Shown: positions 1 through 8,616 of the stretch, one piece after another
Layout of the letters: every line of letters starts with the position of its first letter
Position numbering within the stretch: the stretch's first letter is position 1
DNA from: Chitinophaga dinghuensis
Lineage (GTDB): Bacteria; Bacteroidota; Bacteroidia; Chitinophagales; Chitinophagaceae
Direction: 5' to 3'
Length of the DNA stretch: 64,000 nucleotides
NCBI RefSeq assembly: GCF_003259435.1
Contig: NZ_QLMA01000001.1
Span: forward strand, 868,001-932,000
Program-made: the position numbers and the translations under genes
Notes under the pieces: generated by a model
What the model was told of the DNA's origin: nothing
What the model saw: only the letters and a program-made list of their open reading frames with translations
The model's database searches: none

Positions 1-1842
1 AGTGCTGCAAAAGCCAGCATCAATGGAAAACGGGCTGTGGTGAAAAACCTGAAACCAAACAAGTACTATACTTTTCGGCTGCAGTATGCGAATAAAACAT
101 CCAATACAGAAAGCATATATACCGGCATGCTGGATGTAAAACAATATCGCGCCAGCGGAAAGGAACAGGAAGATCAAACGGATTCTATTAATGCCGCTAT
201 TCTTACATTGCATAAAATGGGAGGAGGAACATTACGCTTCCCTCCAGGAGCCTACAGCGTGCGCACGATTCATTTACAATCCAATGTCTACCTCTACCTG
301 GAAAAAGGCGCAGTGATCAAAGCGTTAAAAGGAGGAGATGCGCCAGAAACCACCTGGTTCTCCGACAGAGCCTATCGATCCGGACTTTCGCCCACAGACA
401 AAGGGCCTTATGAAGATCCCGAGAATTATCTCACCAAACAGGATGTAGGCCATCATTACTTTCATAATGCCATGTTTTTCGGAGAGCGACTGGATAATGT
501 GAAAATCATTGGTAACGGGACTATTTCCGGTAATGGTAACCTGGTAACCAGCGATAAGGTGATGAATAATGCGGCCAACAACAGATGTGATAAAATGTTT
601 TCTTTGAAGCTATGTACCAATGTGGAAATTGGAGGCGTGTATAATCCGCAGGATTTATGGTATGATGAAACCCAGGATGCGCCCTATTACATCGGAGAAA
701 AAGGGGAGAAGCATTTTGATACAGATAATATGTTGCATATAGATCAGGGAGGACATTTTGTGTTATTGGCCACGGGTACGGATAGTATCTATGTGCATGA
801 TACTTATTTCGGAAAAGATCATCAGGGATCAGCCAGGGATATATATGATTTTATGGGATGCAATCATGTAACGGTGACGAATATATTTTCCCGGGTGAGT
901 TCAGATGATATTGTGAAACCAGGGTCCGATTGTTCCCTTGGATTTACCCGCCCCTCAAAGGGCTTCAGGGTACGGAATATTATTGGCGATACAAATTGTA
1001 ATCTCTTCCAGATAGGATCTGAAACCGCAGATGATATTTCAGATATCTGTGTAGATAATATCTACGTGTTGGGCGCAAATAAAGCAGGATTCTCCATTTC
1101 TACCAATGATGGCGCAGATATCCATGATATTCATCTCAACTGTGGACACACTGGGCCTTTACATCATCGTTCGAAGATGTTGAGAACCGCAGCGCCTTTC
1201 TTTATCTCTGTCTCCAATCGTGCACGTATCCTGGGCGCTACGGCAGAAAAGTTTCAGTTTACAGAAAATGGAAGAGCACATGATGAATTGTTGATCACCA
1301 ATGTGAACATTGGAAAAGTAGAACGCATTACCATCAATGGTATTGATATTAGTGAGATATATGGCGGTAGCTCCTTCAACGGTTCCCGCTGGAAATCGTA
1401 TGATGGCAGTCAACGCCGGTTTTCTGCCATAGTAGCCGGTTACAGCTTGCCTGATAATATTGGGTTTACCTTGCCAGATGGTCGTAGTACAGGTTATATC
1501 AATGATATTTCCTTTACAGATGTTCATTTCCTGGGAAAAGGCGGCAACCCGCTATCTGATACGGCACAGGTTCCTGTAGAGCTGGGAGTAGGACAGTACA
1601 ACGCCGCAGATCTGAAGATCCAACCTGCTTACGGTCTTTGGGCCAGACATGTTCAACAATTGAAAATAGATAGCTGCAGTTTTCGTTTTGAACAGCCGGA
1701 CCACCGGTATGCTATCTTCCTGGATGATGTGCAGCAGGTGAAAATGATGAATATTAAAATGATGAAAGTTCCTGCTCTCCAGAATGGTATCAGCAGCAGG
1801 AATACAACAGGAGTACAGCTTTCAAATATTGCTACATTCTGA
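1..1842 (+). CDS. GH28-like (polygalacturonase-type) right-handed beta-helix protein, 5' end missing
   Basis: The reading frame is open to the first base, so the gene starts upstream; the GTG at 37 is only the first start-like codon. The first visible residues (NLKPNKYYTFRLQYAN) look like the end of a fibronectin-III-type or linker domain. The rest resembles the GH28/pectate-lyase superfamily: an entry segment with GGGTLRFPPGAY, then beta-helix rungs. The SSDDIVKPGSDC segment matches the GH28 Asp-Asp motif, and FQIGSE matches the conserved G-S-E that follows the usual His-Gly. The His of the HG motif is not seen (CNLFQIG instead), so activity is uncertain. The product is probably exported and acts on uronic-acid-containing glycans (inference). 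It lies near GH20 and GH29 genes and two SusCD pairs, which fits a polysaccharide-utilisation locus. The C-terminus is complete. Confidence 0.72.
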   Translation, partial: SAAKASINGKRAVVKNLKPNKYYTFRLQYANKTSNTESIYTGMLDVKQYRASGKEQEDQTDSINAAILTLHKMGGGTLRFPPGAYSVRTIHLQSNVYLYLEKGAVIKALKGGDAPETTWFSDRAYRSGLSPTDKGPYEDPENYLTKQDVGHHYFHNAMFFGERLDNVKIIGNGTISGNGNLVTSDKVMNNAANNRCDKMFSLKLCTNVEIGGVYNPQDLWYDETQDAPYYIGEKGEKHFDTDNMLHIDQGGHFVLLATGTDSIYVHDTYFGKDHQGSARDIYDFMGCNHVTVTNIFSRVSSDDIVKPGSDCSLGFTRPSKGFRVRNIIGDTNCNLFQIGSETADDISDICVDNIYVLGANKAGFSISTNDGADIHDIHLNCGHTGPLHHRSKMLRTAAPFFISVSNRARILGATAEKFQFTENGRAHDELLITNVNIGKVERITINGIDISEIYGGSSFNGSRWKSYDGSQRRFSAIVAGYSLPDNIGFTLPDGRSTGYINDISFTDVHFLGKGGNPLSDTAQVPVELGVGQYNAADLKIQPAYGLWARHVQQLKIDSCSFRFEQPDHRYAIFLDDVQQVKMMNIKMMKVPALQNGISSRNTTGVQLSNIATF

Positions 1843-1889
1843 AAAAAATGATCTAATTTTCGGGCTGTTGGGAAAGAAAAAACGTCAGT

Positions 1890-2687
1890 ATGAATGAAAT
1901 GCAACCACAGCTACGAACAGTCAATGTAACCCGCTATATCACACCATTGCGGGAAGGCGGTTCTATGCCGGCTATAGCCGAAGCAGATGATGGATTTATG
2001 TATGTCCTTAAATTCAAAGGGGCAGGACAGGGAGTGAAATCCCTGATAGCAGAATTATTAGGTGGAGAGATTGCCAGAACATTGGGCCTTCGTATACCCG
2101 AATTGGTATTTGCGAACCTGGATGAATCTTTTGGCAGAAATGAAGGAGATGAAGAAATACAGGATCTCCTGAAATCAAGTGTAGGACTCAACCTGGCCTT
2201 GCATTTCCTTTCAGGCGCTATCACTTATGATCCTGCCGTTACTGTAATTGAGCCTTTGCTGGCCTCAAAAATCGTTTGGCTGGACGGACTCCTGACCAAT
2301 GTAGACCGTACACCCAGAAATACAAATATGCTCTGGTGGCGAAACGAATTATGGCTGATCGATAACGGCGCTTCGCTGTATTTTCATCATTCCTGGCAGA
2401 ACTGGCAAGAACAGGCAGTAAGGCCCTTTGCACAGATCTCGAATCATGTGCTGCTACCACAAGCCACTGAACTGGAATCCGTGGATAAGGAATTCCGTGC
2501 CATCCTCACGCCAGAACGTATACGCGGCATCGTGAACCTCATCCCTGATGCCTGGGTCTCTAACGGCGACTGGGAGGAGACGCCCGATGAAGTACGTGAA
2601 GTCTACTATGAATTTTTAACAACCAGGATTAAATCATCAGATATCTTTGTAAAAGCAGCTCAAAATGCACGAGAAACACTTGTTTGA
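1890..2687 (+). CDS. HipA-like kinase (short HipA_2-type)
   Basis: This 265-residue protein has the hallmarks of a compact HipA-family protein kinase. K41 in YVLKFKGAGQG is a likely ATP-binding lysine. The NVDRTPRNTN segment (D139) matches the catalytic loop D-x(4)-N, and LIDNGAS (D158) matches the metal-binding DFG-like motif. It is much shorter than E. coli HipA (about 440 residues) and lacks the N-terminal HipA subdomain. No HipB-type repressor is adjacent. It overlaps the next gene (DUF3037) by 23 bp, so the two are almost certainly translationally coupled. These two families are often neighbours in bacteria (family knowledge). The role is unknown: a regulatory kinase, or possibly a toxin-like or defence module. 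It has no signal peptide, so it should be cytoplasmic. All kinase motifs look intact. Confidence 0.8.
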   Translation: MNEMQPQLRTVNVTRYITPLREGGSMPAIAEADDGFMYVLKFKGAGQGVKSLIAELLGGEIARTLGLRIPELVFANLDESFGRNEGDEEIQDLLKSSVGLNLALHFLSGAITYDPAVTVIEPLLASKIVWLDGLLTNVDRTPRNTNMLWWRNELWLIDNGASLYFHHSWQNWQEQAVRPFAQISNHVLLPQATELESVDKEFRAILTPERIRGIVNLIPDAWVSNGDWEETPDEVREVYYEFLTTRIKSSDIFVKAAQNARETLV

Positions 2688-3054
2688 ATATGAATATGCG
2701 GTAATCCGCATTGTGCCCAGGGTGGAGCGGGAAGAATTTCTCAATGTAGGAGTCATTCTTTACTGCAGGCAGAAACGTTTCCTGCATTCATTGGTGGAGC
2801 TAAATGAAGAAAGGCTGCAATGCTTTGCGCCTGCAACAGAACTGAACCTGGTGAAAGAATACCTGTCTGCTTTTACCCAGATATGTGCCGGACATCCTAC
2901 CGGCGGGCCTATTGCCAAGGGAGATGCCGCTGCACGCTTCCGCTGGTTGACCGCCAATCGCAGTACCATTCTCCAGACATCAAGGGTACATCCCGGTATG
3001 ACCGCCGATCCGGCAGCCACCCTGGAACGCTTGCTGGAGGAACTGGTGAAGTAA
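2665..3054 (+). CDS. DUF3037 domain-containing protein
   Basis: This is a 129-residue cytoplasmic protein. The N-terminal pattern FEYEYAVIRIVPRVEREEF followed by LNVGVILYC is typical of DUF3037 proteins, whose function is not established. The ATG at 2665 lies inside the upstream HipA-like kinase gene, giving a 23-bp overlap. A TTG at 2680 would shorten the overlap but would remove residues before the conserved FEYEYAV block, so the ATG is preferred. The partnership with a HipA-like kinase is recurrent in bacteria, so the protein may be a substrate, partner or antidote of the kinase (inference). It has no signal peptide or membrane segment. Confidence 0.78.
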   Translation: MHEKHLFEYEYAVIRIVPRVEREEFLNVGVILYCRQKRFLHSLVELNEERLQCFAPATELNLVKEYLSAFTQICAGHPTGGPIAKGDAAARFRWLTANRSTILQTSRVHPGMTADPAATLERLLEELVK

Positions 3055-3087
3055 GAGAATTTTTATCGACCTAAATCATACTGAACA

Positions 3088-4671
3088 GTGAAACAATTTA
3101 AAACCTTTGCCATTTTGTTGCTGGCGACGTATAACGTACACGCACAAACGCAATGTCCCATTATTCCCAAGCCACTTACAGCGGTGGTGGCCAAGGGAAC
3201 TTATCATCTCCCGGCAACTATTCCTGTAGTTACAGAACAACAGGAAATAAAGAACACGGCAGATTACCTGAGCAAAGAACTCACCGCTTTTCATTTGCCA
3301 GCAGAAACTGCCGGCAAACAGGCCATCCGACTACAAGTTACAGCGCTGAAAGATAAAAATCCGGAAGCCTATGTATTGCAAATCAGTAAAACAGGTATCC
3401 TGATTAAAGGAAATACGCCGGAAGGAATTTTTAATGGTACGGTTTCTCTTTTGCAACTGATACAGCAGGAAGGTGGAAATCTGCAATACTGGACCATCAC
3501 CGATGCGCCCAAATACGCCTGGAGAGGCTTTATGCTGGATGAATCCCGCCACTTCTTTGGCAAAGAGAAAGTGAAATCGCTGCTCAACTGGATGGCCTAT
3601 TACAAACTGAATCGCTTCCACTGGCACCTCACCGATGAACCAGCATGGCGTATTCAGATTGATCAATACCCCAAACTGACCACTATCGGCGGAATGGGGA
3701 ACTACACCGATCCACAGGCTCCGGCACAATACTATAGCAAAGGGGATATCCAGGAAATAGTAGCATATGCACGCCAGCGATTCATTGAGGTAATTCCTGA
3801 AATAGATATGCCGGGTCATGCTACTGCCGCCAATAAAGCCTATCCTGAATACAGCGGCGGCGGCTCTAAAGGCCATCCTGAATTCACTTTCAATCCGGGT
3901 AAAGAAGCCACCTATACTTATCTCACTAACGTCTTGCACGAAGTAAATCAACTTTTCCCTTACGGTATGATTCACCTGGGCGGCGATGAAGTAAGCTATG
4001 GCAATGAGAAATGGCATACCGACAGCAGTATTCAACAGCTTATGCAGCGGGAACATCTCTCTACCTTGAAAGATGCAGAACTATACTTCATGCGTAGAAT
4101 GTCCGATTCCGTATACAGCATGCATAGTAAAATGCTGGCATGGGATGAAATGGCAGAAATCTCCCTGCCACGTGATAAAACAATTATCTTCTGGTGGCGC
4201 CAGGATAAACCGGCTACCCTCCAAATGGCTTTGCAGAAAGGTTACACCACGGTGATCTGCCCAAGATTGCCACTGTACTTCGATTTCGTGCAGGATAGTA
4301 CCCATCGCCACGGCCGCAAGTGGAATAAGCTGTATAACAGTATTCAAAATGTCTATGCATTTTCTCCTGAGAAATATGTACCCGCTGATGCGAATCAATC
4401 GCTCATAGCAGGTATGCAGGCCAATTTGTGGACGGAAACCATTCCTTCTGCAGAACGACTGGATTACCTTACTTTCCCAAGAATATGCGCCCTGGCGGAA
4501 ATCTGCTGGACACCCACTGCGCAGAAAAATGAAGCCAACTTCATGAAGCGCCTGAAACCACAACTGGAGCTGTTTAAAGCAGCAGGTCTGTATTACTATG
4601 ATCCGTTTGAGCCAAACCTGCATCCAGAGCCGGTTCCGAAGAAAAAAACGGTAAGCGATTATAAGGATTAA
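3088..4671 (+). CDS. GH20 beta-N-acetylhexosaminidase
   Basis: A 527-residue exported enzyme that would remove terminal beta-linked GlcNAc or GalNAc from glycans by substrate-assisted catalysis. The GTG start at 3088 is chosen because it directly begins a signal peptide (MKQFKTFAILLLATYNVHAQ). Residues about 25-140 form the GH20b N-terminal domain. The (beta/alpha)8 barrel follows, with RGFMLDESRHFF, the FHWHLTDEPAWRI motif and the catalytic pair D300-E301 in HLGGDEVSYG. A conserved Trp-rich part (IFWWRQDK, NLWTETI) comes later. The length and motifs are those of a full enzyme. It follows the HipA-like/DUF3037 pair by 33 bp and may share a transcript with its neighbours. With the fucosidase and SusCD genes nearby, it suggests host-type or microbial amino-sugar glycans as substrate. 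Confidence 0.93.
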   Translation: MKQFKTFAILLLATYNVHAQTQCPIIPKPLTAVVAKGTYHLPATIPVVTEQQEIKNTADYLSKELTAFHLPAETAGKQAIRLQVTALKDKNPEAYVLQISKTGILIKGNTPEGIFNGTVSLLQLIQQEGGNLQYWTITDAPKYAWRGFMLDESRHFFGKEKVKSLLNWMAYYKLNRFHWHLTDEPAWRIQIDQYPKLTTIGGMGNYTDPQAPAQYYSKGDIQEIVAYARQRFIEVIPEIDMPGHATAANKAYPEYSGGGSKGHPEFTFNPGKEATYTYLTNVLHEVNQLFPYGMIHLGGDEVSYGNEKWHTDSSIQQLMQREHLSTLKDAELYFMRRMSDSVYSMHSKMLAWDEMAEISLPRDKTIIFWWRQDKPATLQMALQKGYTTVICPRLPLYFDFVQDSTHRHGRKWNKLYNSIQNVYAFSPEKYVPADANQSLIAGMQANLWTETIPSAERLDYLTFPRICALAEICWTPTAQKNEANFMKRLKPQLELFKAAGLYYYDPFEPNLHPEPVPKKKTVSDYKD

Positions 4672-4727
4672 TATAAACGACAGCTTTCCATTGATGTAAA
4701 AATATTAAGTGTTCCGCGTACATTTTA

Positions 4728-4735
4728 TTAATTTG
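4728..4735 (+). promoter_or_regulatory. possible -7 element (one mismatch) just before the 4741 gene
   Basis: TTAATTTG differs from the Bacteroidota TAnnTTTG consensus at one position and ends only 5 nt before the ATG at 4741. No clear -33 TTTG is present at the right distance. If real, the mRNA would be leaderless or nearly so. Confidence 0.3.
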
Positions 4736-4740
4736 TACGC

Positions 4741-7101
4741 ATGAAACGTCTGAAGCTATTGTTTTCGGTAGCAGCGCTTTGCATAGAAAGTATCGCGTTT
4801 GCACAGACGAAAACACTGAACAATGAACAATGGAAAGCTGTCATTCATCCGGATGGCACTATCACCTCACTATTAGTAAATCGTCATGGAACATGGGATT
4901 CCATTCCCATGCAAACAGATACGCTGAAAGGCGTGTCTTGGTATGTGATGCAGAACAAGGTAGCTGTACCTGTTCACCTGGAAGATAAAGGTAATTTCTG
5001 CTATGAAGGCTTGGTGGACGGGATCAAATATAGCCTTAGTTATAGTGCTGCATCAAATGGCGCTTTAGCCATCAAAGCGCTTATCCGGAACGGAAGTGCA
5101 GCTGTATTCCAACCGGAAAAAGCAGGGCTGCATATGGGGATCAGCAATTACATGGCCGGATATCCGCAATGGAACAGTATTTACTTTCCTACCATGCTCC
5201 GGGCAGAGAAAACACATTTTACCGGCTATCTGGAAACGCCTACCGGCAAACTCCTGACAGTAGCCTCTCCTGATCCCATCGCCTCCTGGAGTATGAATTA
5301 TAACTTTGGTTATGGCGATGCAAAAATCTTCTTCTGGGGACATCGTATTTATACCTTTAACCTGGATCTCCTGAATACCCAGCCTTTACCGGCGCGTCAT
5401 CCTGCTATCAATGCGTTGAAGCCGGGAGAAACCCGCAGCTGGACCATCCTGCTCAAACCGACAGATCAACTGAGTGAAATCCCGGCTACTTTAGCGCAAC
5501 TCACCGGCGCGCCTGCGTTTGATTTGCCAGCCACCACAAATGAAGCAGGAAAGACATTTCTCATCGATATTAAAGGAGAAGTTCCCCGCAGCGTAACCGT
5601 TACTGCTCCTAACGGTAAAGTATCTACGCTGGTAGCCGCGTCTTCCCAACAATATCTGCCTGTGGAAGGTCCTGGCGTGTATACGCTGACTGCCACCAAC
5701 CGCAACGGTAAACGCGCGGAAGCTATGATCTCTGTGAGGAATCCCTGGAGCTGGTATTTACAACATGCCCGCACCGCTGCACTGAAATATACGCAGAAAG
5801 CTAGCTGGAACTGTGAAAACTGGTATGGCTTCTATTCGGCTTATCTCGCACAATGCTACTTCCCGGATAACAATACACTCACGCAAACGAATAAACGATT
5901 TGATAGCATCATGCCGTTGATGTATGCTGCTACCTGGGAACCCACCAAGATGCAGAACCGAATCCAGAATCACACTACCACCATTGGTATACTGGTAGAT
6001 AAATACCGGGCAACCGGAAATATCCGTGACCTGGAAGCGGCTGCCACACTGGCCGACTGGATTCTGAAGAATGCACAAAGTGAAGACGGCGCCTACAGAC
6101 GCGGTCATACACATTATACCAGCGTAATCTATGTGGCGAAGAGTATCATGGAACTGATGGCAGAAGAAAAGAAGCTGTCTGCATCCAACTGGAAAGAACG
6201 CTATAATCGCCATTATGCTTCTGTAAAACGCGCTATTGATCAGTTGACAGGCGGCGTTACAGGCCTGGATACTGAAGGGGAGCTAACTCTGGAAGATGGC
6301 ATGATCAGTTGTACCGCTTTGCAAATAGGCGCTTTTGCATTGTTACAGGAAGACAGGGTTGCAAAGGCCCGCTATACCCGCTCTATGCTGGAATATTTGG
6401 ATATGCACGAATGTCTGACACAACTGGTAAAAGCGGATAGCCGTCAACGTGGGGGGACTATGCGTTTCTGGGAGGCGCAATATGATGTGTTACTGGCCAA
6501 TAATATGTTTAATTCTCCACATGGCTGGACAGCCTGGAGGATTTACGCCACCTATTATGCTTATTTACTTACAGGCGAGGAAAAATGGTTGGTGCAAACG
6601 ATGAATGCCCTCGGTAGTTGCGCGCAACTGATGGATTTCAAAACCGGAGACCTGCGCTGGGCTTTTGTTACAGATCCATATGTGAATACGTTGCAGGTAA
6701 CAGGGAACTTCCCTGGTACAAGTCCTGATAACTACAATAATAACCAATATAAAACCGAAGAAGGTACTTATAAGCCTGTTGTTGTAGGGGAGCAATATGT
6801 ACCCATGATTGCCAACTGGTTCTATGCGAATTCATCTGACAACGATGTACACGAGATTTTCAAATGTATGGAAGAAGTGGCGCTGACCAGCGCTTATGTG
6901 CTGGAACGAAAAGATCGCAGCCTTTTGGCATATAACTGTACTGCCGAATGGAAAAATGGTATACTGGTTATTCATACTGCAGAAACGCTGGTAAATAAAG
7001 TGCATGTAAATCTGCCATTACCCCGCGAGGTGAATATCAGCTGGAAGAATAAAACCGCCCGGAAATACGCTGCCAACAGTGGATCATCCTGGTTACAATG
7101 A
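4741..7101 (+). CDS. large exported protein, probable alpha/alpha-barrel carbohydrate-active enzyme, family not recognised
   Basis: A 786-residue protein with an N-terminal signal peptide (MKRLKLLFSVAALCIESIAFAQ). Residues about 25-330 look beta-rich, with a sequence pattern like sugar-enzyme beta-sandwich domains. From about residue 340 there is a helical part with repeated aromatic and Glu-rich segments (WNCENWYGFYSAYLAQCYF, QNHTTTIGILVDKY, EAQYDVLLANNMFNSPHGWT). This resembles six-hairpin (alpha/alpha)6 glycosidases and lyases. I cannot assign a CAZy family. The gene lies 69 bp after the GH20 gene and converges on the GH29/SusCD operon, so it probably processes the same glycan (inference). 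The start is supported by the signal peptide. Confidence 0.65.
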   Translation: MKRLKLLFSVAALCIESIAFAQTKTLNNEQWKAVIHPDGTITSLLVNRHGTWDSIPMQTDTLKGVSWYVMQNKVAVPVHLEDKGNFCYEGLVDGIKYSLSYSAASNGALAIKALIRNGSAAVFQPEKAGLHMGISNYMAGYPQWNSIYFPTMLRAEKTHFTGYLETPTGKLLTVASPDPIASWSMNYNFGYGDAKIFFWGHRIYTFNLDLLNTQPLPARHPAINALKPGETRSWTILLKPTDQLSEIPATLAQLTGAPAFDLPATTNEAGKTFLIDIKGEVPRSVTVTAPNGKVSTLVAASSQQYLPVEGPGVYTLTATNRNGKRAEAMISVRNPWSWYLQHARTAALKYTQKASWNCENWYGFYSAYLAQCYFPDNNTLTQTNKRFDSIMPLMYAATWEPTKMQNRIQNHTTTIGILVDKYRATGNIRDLEAAATLADWILKNAQSEDGAYRRGHTHYTSVIYVAKSIMELMAEEKKLSASNWKERYNRHYASVKRAIDQLTGGVTGLDTEGELTLEDGMISCTALQIGAFALLQEDRVAKARYTRSMLEYLDMHECLTQLVKADSRQRGGTMRFWEAQYDVLLANNMFNSPHGWTAWRIYATYYAYLLTGEEKWLVQTMNALGSCAQLMDFKTGDLRWAFVTDPYVNTLQVTGNFPGTSPDNYNNNQYKTEEGTYKPVVVGEQYVPMIANWFYANSSDNDVHEIFKCMEEVALTSAYVLERKDRSLLAYNCTAEWKNGILVIHTAETLVNKVHVNLPLPREVNISWKNKTARKYAANSGSSWLQ

Positions 7102-7102
7102 T

Positions 7103-7135
7103 AAAAAAATAGGGCATCAGCAGAAGCTGATGCCC
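7103..7135 (-). terminator. intrinsic terminator of the GH29/SusCD operon
   Basis: A perfect 10-bp inverted repeat (GGGCATCAGC, 7112-7121, with GCTGATGCCC, 7126-7135, loop AGAA) is preceded on the plus strand by seven A residues. Read on the minus strand, the hairpin is followed by a T run, so it ends transcription of the fucosidase operon. The fucosidase stop is about 30 bp before it. Confidence 0.8.
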
Positions 7136-7168
7136 GTTCATTTGGGGCTAACCGATCATGCATTATTT

Positions 7169-8599
7169 TTAGGTCTTCGCTTTTTCGTAACTGCCTTTGG
7201 CATTACCTTCCCGATAATCTACTTGTATTACCTGCGGAGACGTGTATTGTTTTACAGGAATATGTATGAGGTATTGATTGGCGGCAATCTCCTCTACCTT
7301 CAGGCTAACGCCTTTGCTGTCAAGGAATGCAGCTTTTTCCAATATCATACCTTTGGGTGTATTCACACGCAGCAATCCGCTTACAGGTACGTTAAACACG
7401 ACCATATTCAATTGATTGCTACCCTTCTTTTTAGTGTAATATCCCCAGTCTTCTTTTTTCATACCGGCATAGTCGCAATCCCAGATCACATTCCCGTATT
7501 TGCTCATCCATGCGCCAATGGTGTTAGCTATATTCAACTCCTGCGGACGGAAAGTTCCCTCTCCGGAAGGACCGAAGTTCAAGAGGAAGTTGCCCCCCAT
7601 AGAGGTGGTATGTACCAGCATTTCCAGTAATTCCAGCGGCGATTTCACATGACTGATGCTCCAGTCTTTATGATAACCCCATTGATTTTCCGGAATGGTC
7701 ATGCAGGCTTCCCAGTCCCATTTGGTAACGGCCAGGTCGGTAACGGGATCGGGTAAACGACGTTCGTAGCCGGATTCATAATCGCCCATCAGTTGTCCGT
7801 TGGAATCTTTATGGCGTTTACCATAATCGTCTGCACGAAGGCGACTGTTTACAATCACTCCCGGACGTACTTCCTTCAGCATTTTCTCCACTTCATAGGT
7901 CCATTTGCCATTCAGTTTTACGGAATTATCCCAGGTACCATCAAACCAGAATGCTTTAACGGTGGGGTAATTCGTAGCCAGTTCTTTCAGCTGGTTGTAG
8001 GCGAAAGTCAGGTAGCGACTCATTGCGACGCTATCTTCCGGCGTTTTGATATCATATCTCCAATCCGGATGATGCCAGTCGAGTACAGAGTAGTAGAAGT
8101 TTACATCAATACCCTCTGCATTATAGGCTTCCACCAATTGTTTGATGATATCCTTTTTATAAGGACTGTTAGCTACCGTGAAGTTGGTATACTCGCTTGG
8201 CCAGAGGCAGAAACCTTCATGGTGTTTGGTAGTGATGGTCATGTATTTTACGCCCATCTTCTTAGCCATTTTAGCCCAGGCTTTCGCATCGAATTTTACG
8301 GGATTGAACTGGTACATCAGAGAATCCCATACAGGCGTAGGAATATGGGCGCTGGATTTCAGAAATTCAGCGGCATAGTTATAAGTTTTACCATTCCAAA
8401 CGCCTCCCGGGATGGCATAAAGCCCCCAGTGAATGAATTGTCCAAACCGGTTGCTACGCCATTTATTCATGGCCTCATCCGATCGTTTGCCGGTGTACTG
8501 CGCGCCATATTTTAAAGGTATGGCGCGTTTGGTACTGTCTTGCGCTCCTGCCTGGAAAACTGCTCCCAGTAAGGCTGCGGCGATAATAAGTTTTTTCAT
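7169..8599 (-). CDS. GH29 alpha-L-fucosidase
   Basis: A 476-residue exported enzyme that releases alpha-L-fucose from glycans. The start at 8599 gives a clean signal peptide (MKKLIIAAALLGAVFQAGAQ); an earlier in-frame start at 8623 would overlap the upstream susD and add eight unlikely residues. GH29 features are RFGQFIHWGLYA near the N-terminus, YMTITTKHHEGFCLW, the nucleophile D220 in AFWFDGTWDN, and NFGPSGEGTF before the C-terminal beta-sandwich. The acid/base residue cannot be fixed by eye. It is the last gene of the six-gene SusCD operon, 17 bp after susD, which links fucose release to glycan import at the cell surface or in the periplasm. Confidence 0.94.
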   Translation of the reverse strand: MKKLIIAAALLGAVFQAGAQDSTKRAIPLKYGAQYTGKRSDEAMNKWRSNRFGQFIHWGLYAIPGGVWNGKTYNYAAEFLKSSAHIPTPVWDSLMYQFNPVKFDAKAWAKMAKKMGVKYMTITTKHHEGFCLWPSEYTNFTVANSPYKKDIIKQLVEAYNAEGIDVNFYYSVLDWHHPDWRYDIKTPEDSVAMSRYLTFAYNQLKELATNYPTVKAFWFDGTWDNSVKLNGKWTYEVEKMLKEVRPGVIVNSRLRADDYGKRHKDSNGQLMGDYESGYERRLPDPVTDLAVTKWDWEACMTIPENQWGYHKDWSISHVKSPLELLEMLVHTTSMGGNFLLNFGPSGEGTFRPQELNIANTIGAWMSKYGNVIWDCDYAGMKKEDWGYYTKKKGSNQLNMVVFNVPVSGLLRVNTPKGMILEKAAFLDSKGVSLKVEEIAANQYLIHIPVKQYTSPQVIQVDYREGNAKGSYEKAKT

Positions 8600-8616
8600 G
8601 GTCCGTATAAAATTAA

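Noticed and set aside
1890..3054. Classical HipAB toxin-antitoxin pair
   Set aside because: The second gene is DUF3037, has no HTH motif, and lies downstream of the kinase, so HipB is not present.
3331..4056. 241-residue minus-strand frame inside the GH20 gene
   Set aside because: Antisense shadow; GH20 catalytic motifs are on the plus strand.
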